The notes beneath the pieces were generated by a model. That model worked only from the letters and a program-made list of their open reading frames with translations, was not told where the DNA came from and made no database searches. A stretch of DNA of 64,000 bases from Caulobacter segnis (GTDB lineage: Bacteria; Pseudomonadota; Alphaproteobacteria; Caulobacterales; Caulobacteraceae), in the NCBI RefSeq assembly GCF_029543125.1, contig NZ_JARQWW010000001.1:744001-808000 (forward strand), written 5' to 3'. The position numbers and the translations under genes are program-made. Below, in pieces: positions 62,839-64,000 of this stretch (within the stretch, counting starts at the first letter, position 1; every line of letters starts with the position of its first letter).

Positions 62839-62875
62839 CCGGAGGCTCCAAATCCGAGATTGGGGGAGCCCTGCT

Positions 62876-62900
62876 AACGCCGCAGACGCGAGCGAGTTCA
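62876..62900 (-). promoter_or_regulatory. EcfG-type promoter (TGAAC-N16-CGTT)
   Basis: Four of five -35 positions and a perfect -10, 16-base spacing, ending 37 bases before the PA2169-like gene. Confidence 0.52.
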
Positions 62901-63000
62901 TGCGGGCTCCCGCCCGGGCAGCCAGCCTCATCGTCGACGATGTGCGCGCCATGGCTGGCGGCGCCATGATCGCCAAAGGCCTGCGACCGCGCCTGCCGCC

Positions 63001-63474
63001 TCAGGCTCGGCGGCGGCCTACGGTCGAGGCCACAACGGCGGTTCCCGCCGCAACGATCATGGCGTCTTCGATCACGCCTGAAGGCGTCTGGCCGATGCGT
63101 TTCATGGCCTGCTTTCGGCCGGCCAGGGTCAGGTAGGCCAGAGGTACGGCGGTCGCCACCGCCAGGAGCGCGCCGGTGCGTTCACGCCCCTTGGGAGCAA
63201 GCGCAGCGCCGGCGACGCCCGCGCTCGACACACGCGCGAGAAGCCCCAGGAACACGGTGCGGTCCGGGGCGGACTTCATCTTGTCCCCGAGCAGCTCGCC
63301 GACACCCATGGCGAGCCCGCCGAATTTGAACAGCGGATGATCGAGCAGAAAGAGGCGCCCCGGCGTGCGCCTGCCGGCCAGGCGCGCCGCCGCCAGGGCG
63401 GCCATGGGCGTCATCGAGCGGGCGCTGGCGACGGCGCCGATGAGCACCGACGGCAAAAACGAGAGGGCGCGCAT
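63001..63474 (-). CDS. DUF4126-like membrane protein
   Basis: 157 residues, several hydrophobic segments (VLIGAVASARSMTPMAALAA near the start, RVSSAGVAGAALAPKG in the middle, GVIEDAMIVAAGTAVVA at the end). RSMTPMA and the glycine-rich hydrophobic blocks match DUF4126-type inner-membrane proteins of unknown function. It overlaps the stop of the sugar dehydrogenase gene by one base, so the two are co-transcribed. Confidence 0.75.
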   Translation of the reverse strand: MRALSFLPSVLIGAVASARSMTPMAALAAARLAGRRTPGRLFLLDHPLFKFGGLAMGVGELLGDKMKSAPDRTVFLGLLARVSSAGVAGAALAPKGRERTGALLAVATAVPLAYLTLAGRKQAMKRIGQTPSGVIEDAMIVAAGTAVVASTVGRRRA

Positions 63475-64000
63475 CAGTTGGTCCCTTGAGGGGCCGCCGG
63501 CGCCACGCGCCAGACGGTGTTGGAAAGGTCGTCCGCCACCAGAAGAATGCGTTTGGCCGGGTCGAACGCCACGCCTACCGGGCGGCCGCGCGCCTTGCCG
63601 TCCTTCAGGAAGCCGCTCACGAAATCCGCCGGCGGACCGGAGGGGCGTCCGGCCTGGAAAGGAACCCAGACGACCTTGTAGCCGGAGGGGTCCTGTCGGT
63701 TCCAGCTGCCGTGCATGCCGATGAAGGCGCCTTGCGTGAACCCGCCGCCAAAGCCGCCCGCCCGCGCAAAGTCGAGGCCGAGCGCCGCCACGTGAGAGCC
63801 CAGGGCGTAGTCCGGCTTCACCGTCTTGGCGACGAGATCCGGTCGTTGCGGCCTCACACGCGGATCGACGTTCTGGCCCCAGTAGCTGTAGGGCCAGCCG
63901 TAGAATGCGCCGTCGCGCACCTGGGTCAGGTAATCGGGCGCGAGCTGCGGGCCCAGTTCATCGCGCTCATTGACCACCGACCAGAGAAGCTGGGTGTTCG
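63474..64000 (-). CDS. PQQ-type sugar dehydrogenase, C-terminal part
   Basis: Only the last 175 or so residues are inside the window; the gene continues past its right edge. Seen: VNERDELGPQLAPDYLTQV, FYGWPYSYWGQNVDPRVRP, DLVAKTVKPDYALGSHVAAL, FIGMHGSWNRQDPSGYKVVW and RILLVADDLSNTVWRV, the soluble glucose/sorbosone dehydrogenase beta-propeller pattern. Such enzymes oxidise sugars in the periplasm with PQQ. One-base overlap with the DUF4126-like gene. Confidence 0.87.
   Translation of the reverse strand, partial: NTQLLWSVVNERDELGPQLAPDYLTQVRDGAFYGWPYSYWGQNVDPRVRPQRPDLVAKTVKPDYALGSHVAALGLDFARAGGFGGGFTQGAFIGMHGSWNRQDPSGYKVVWVPFQAGRPSGPPADFVSGFLKDGKARGRPVGVAFDPAKRILLVADDLSNTVWRVAPAAPQGTN

Overview
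The window is GC-rich, densely packed alphaproteobacterial chromosome, most likely from the family Caulobacteraceae (Caulobacter, Phenylobacterium or a relative). The reasons are a TonB receptor of the Xanthomonas/Caulobacter type, an adhesin whose C-terminus looks like the S-layer anchor of Caulobacter RsaA, small stress proteins typical of this group (DUF6766, DUF6894, PA2169-like), and promoters resembling the alphaproteobacterial EcfG consensus. I saw no rRNA, tRNA, CRISPR array, insertion sequence or prophage.

Layout. 0-2.3 kb: end of a type 2 isopentenyl-diphosphate isomerase gene overlapping a GT1 glycosyltransferase, probably the edge of a carotenoid cluster, then a DUF2141 protein. 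2.6-7 kb: RidA, LysR, and a FixLJ-like three-gene two-component operon. 7-9 kb: a toxin-antitoxin pair and two head-to-head gene remnants. 9-13.7 kb: stress genes (hemerythrin, general-stress-26-like flavoprotein, SDR, ExoIII, small proteins, a CsbD protein). 13.7-22.4 kb: a hybrid multi-PAS kinase, HipBA, a LOV hybrid kinase and a BLUF protein. 22.4-30.9 kb: a dicarboxylate symporter, an EcfG-like sigma factor and a string of small stress proteins and oxidoreductases. 31-34.5 kb: a large surface adhesin and a secreted aspartic protease in one operon. 34.8-40.6 kb: TetR/VOC, OsmC, pirin, isochorismatase hydrolase, LysR, GNAT, a permease fragment and ParDE. 40.7-50.4 kb: a FecI-FecR-TonB receptor system flanked by two related secreted amidohydrolases. 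50.5-62 kb: a glycan-use locus (ROK kinase, ROK regulator, TonB receptor, GH92, GH105-DUF4861, SGNH esterase). 62.4-64 kb: more stress-type genes and a partial PQQ-type sugar dehydrogenase.

Three systems tie the genes together. First, eight upstream regions carry 8-of-9 matches to the general-stress promoter GGAAC-N16/17-CGTT; seven of them lie 23-38 bases before the start codon, and the eighth lies directly before the sigma-factor gene. This suggests an autoregulated EcfG-like sigma and its regulon in one window. Second, a TonB receptor with a signalling domain, its FecIR pair, a second related receptor and two amidohydrolases look like a scavenging system for an unknown small ligand. Third, the glycan operon and the ROK kinase/regulator pair share a 12-base AT-rich sequence, suggesting control by the local ROK regulator.

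The most novel item is the surface protein at 31848-34490, with Ig-like repeats, a SwmB-like domain, a proline-rich linker, and at its C-terminus a domain resembling the N-terminal LPS-anchoring domain of RsaA. It is translationally coupled to a retropepsin-like protease. All family assignments were made by eye from motifs and remembered family patterns; no database search was run.
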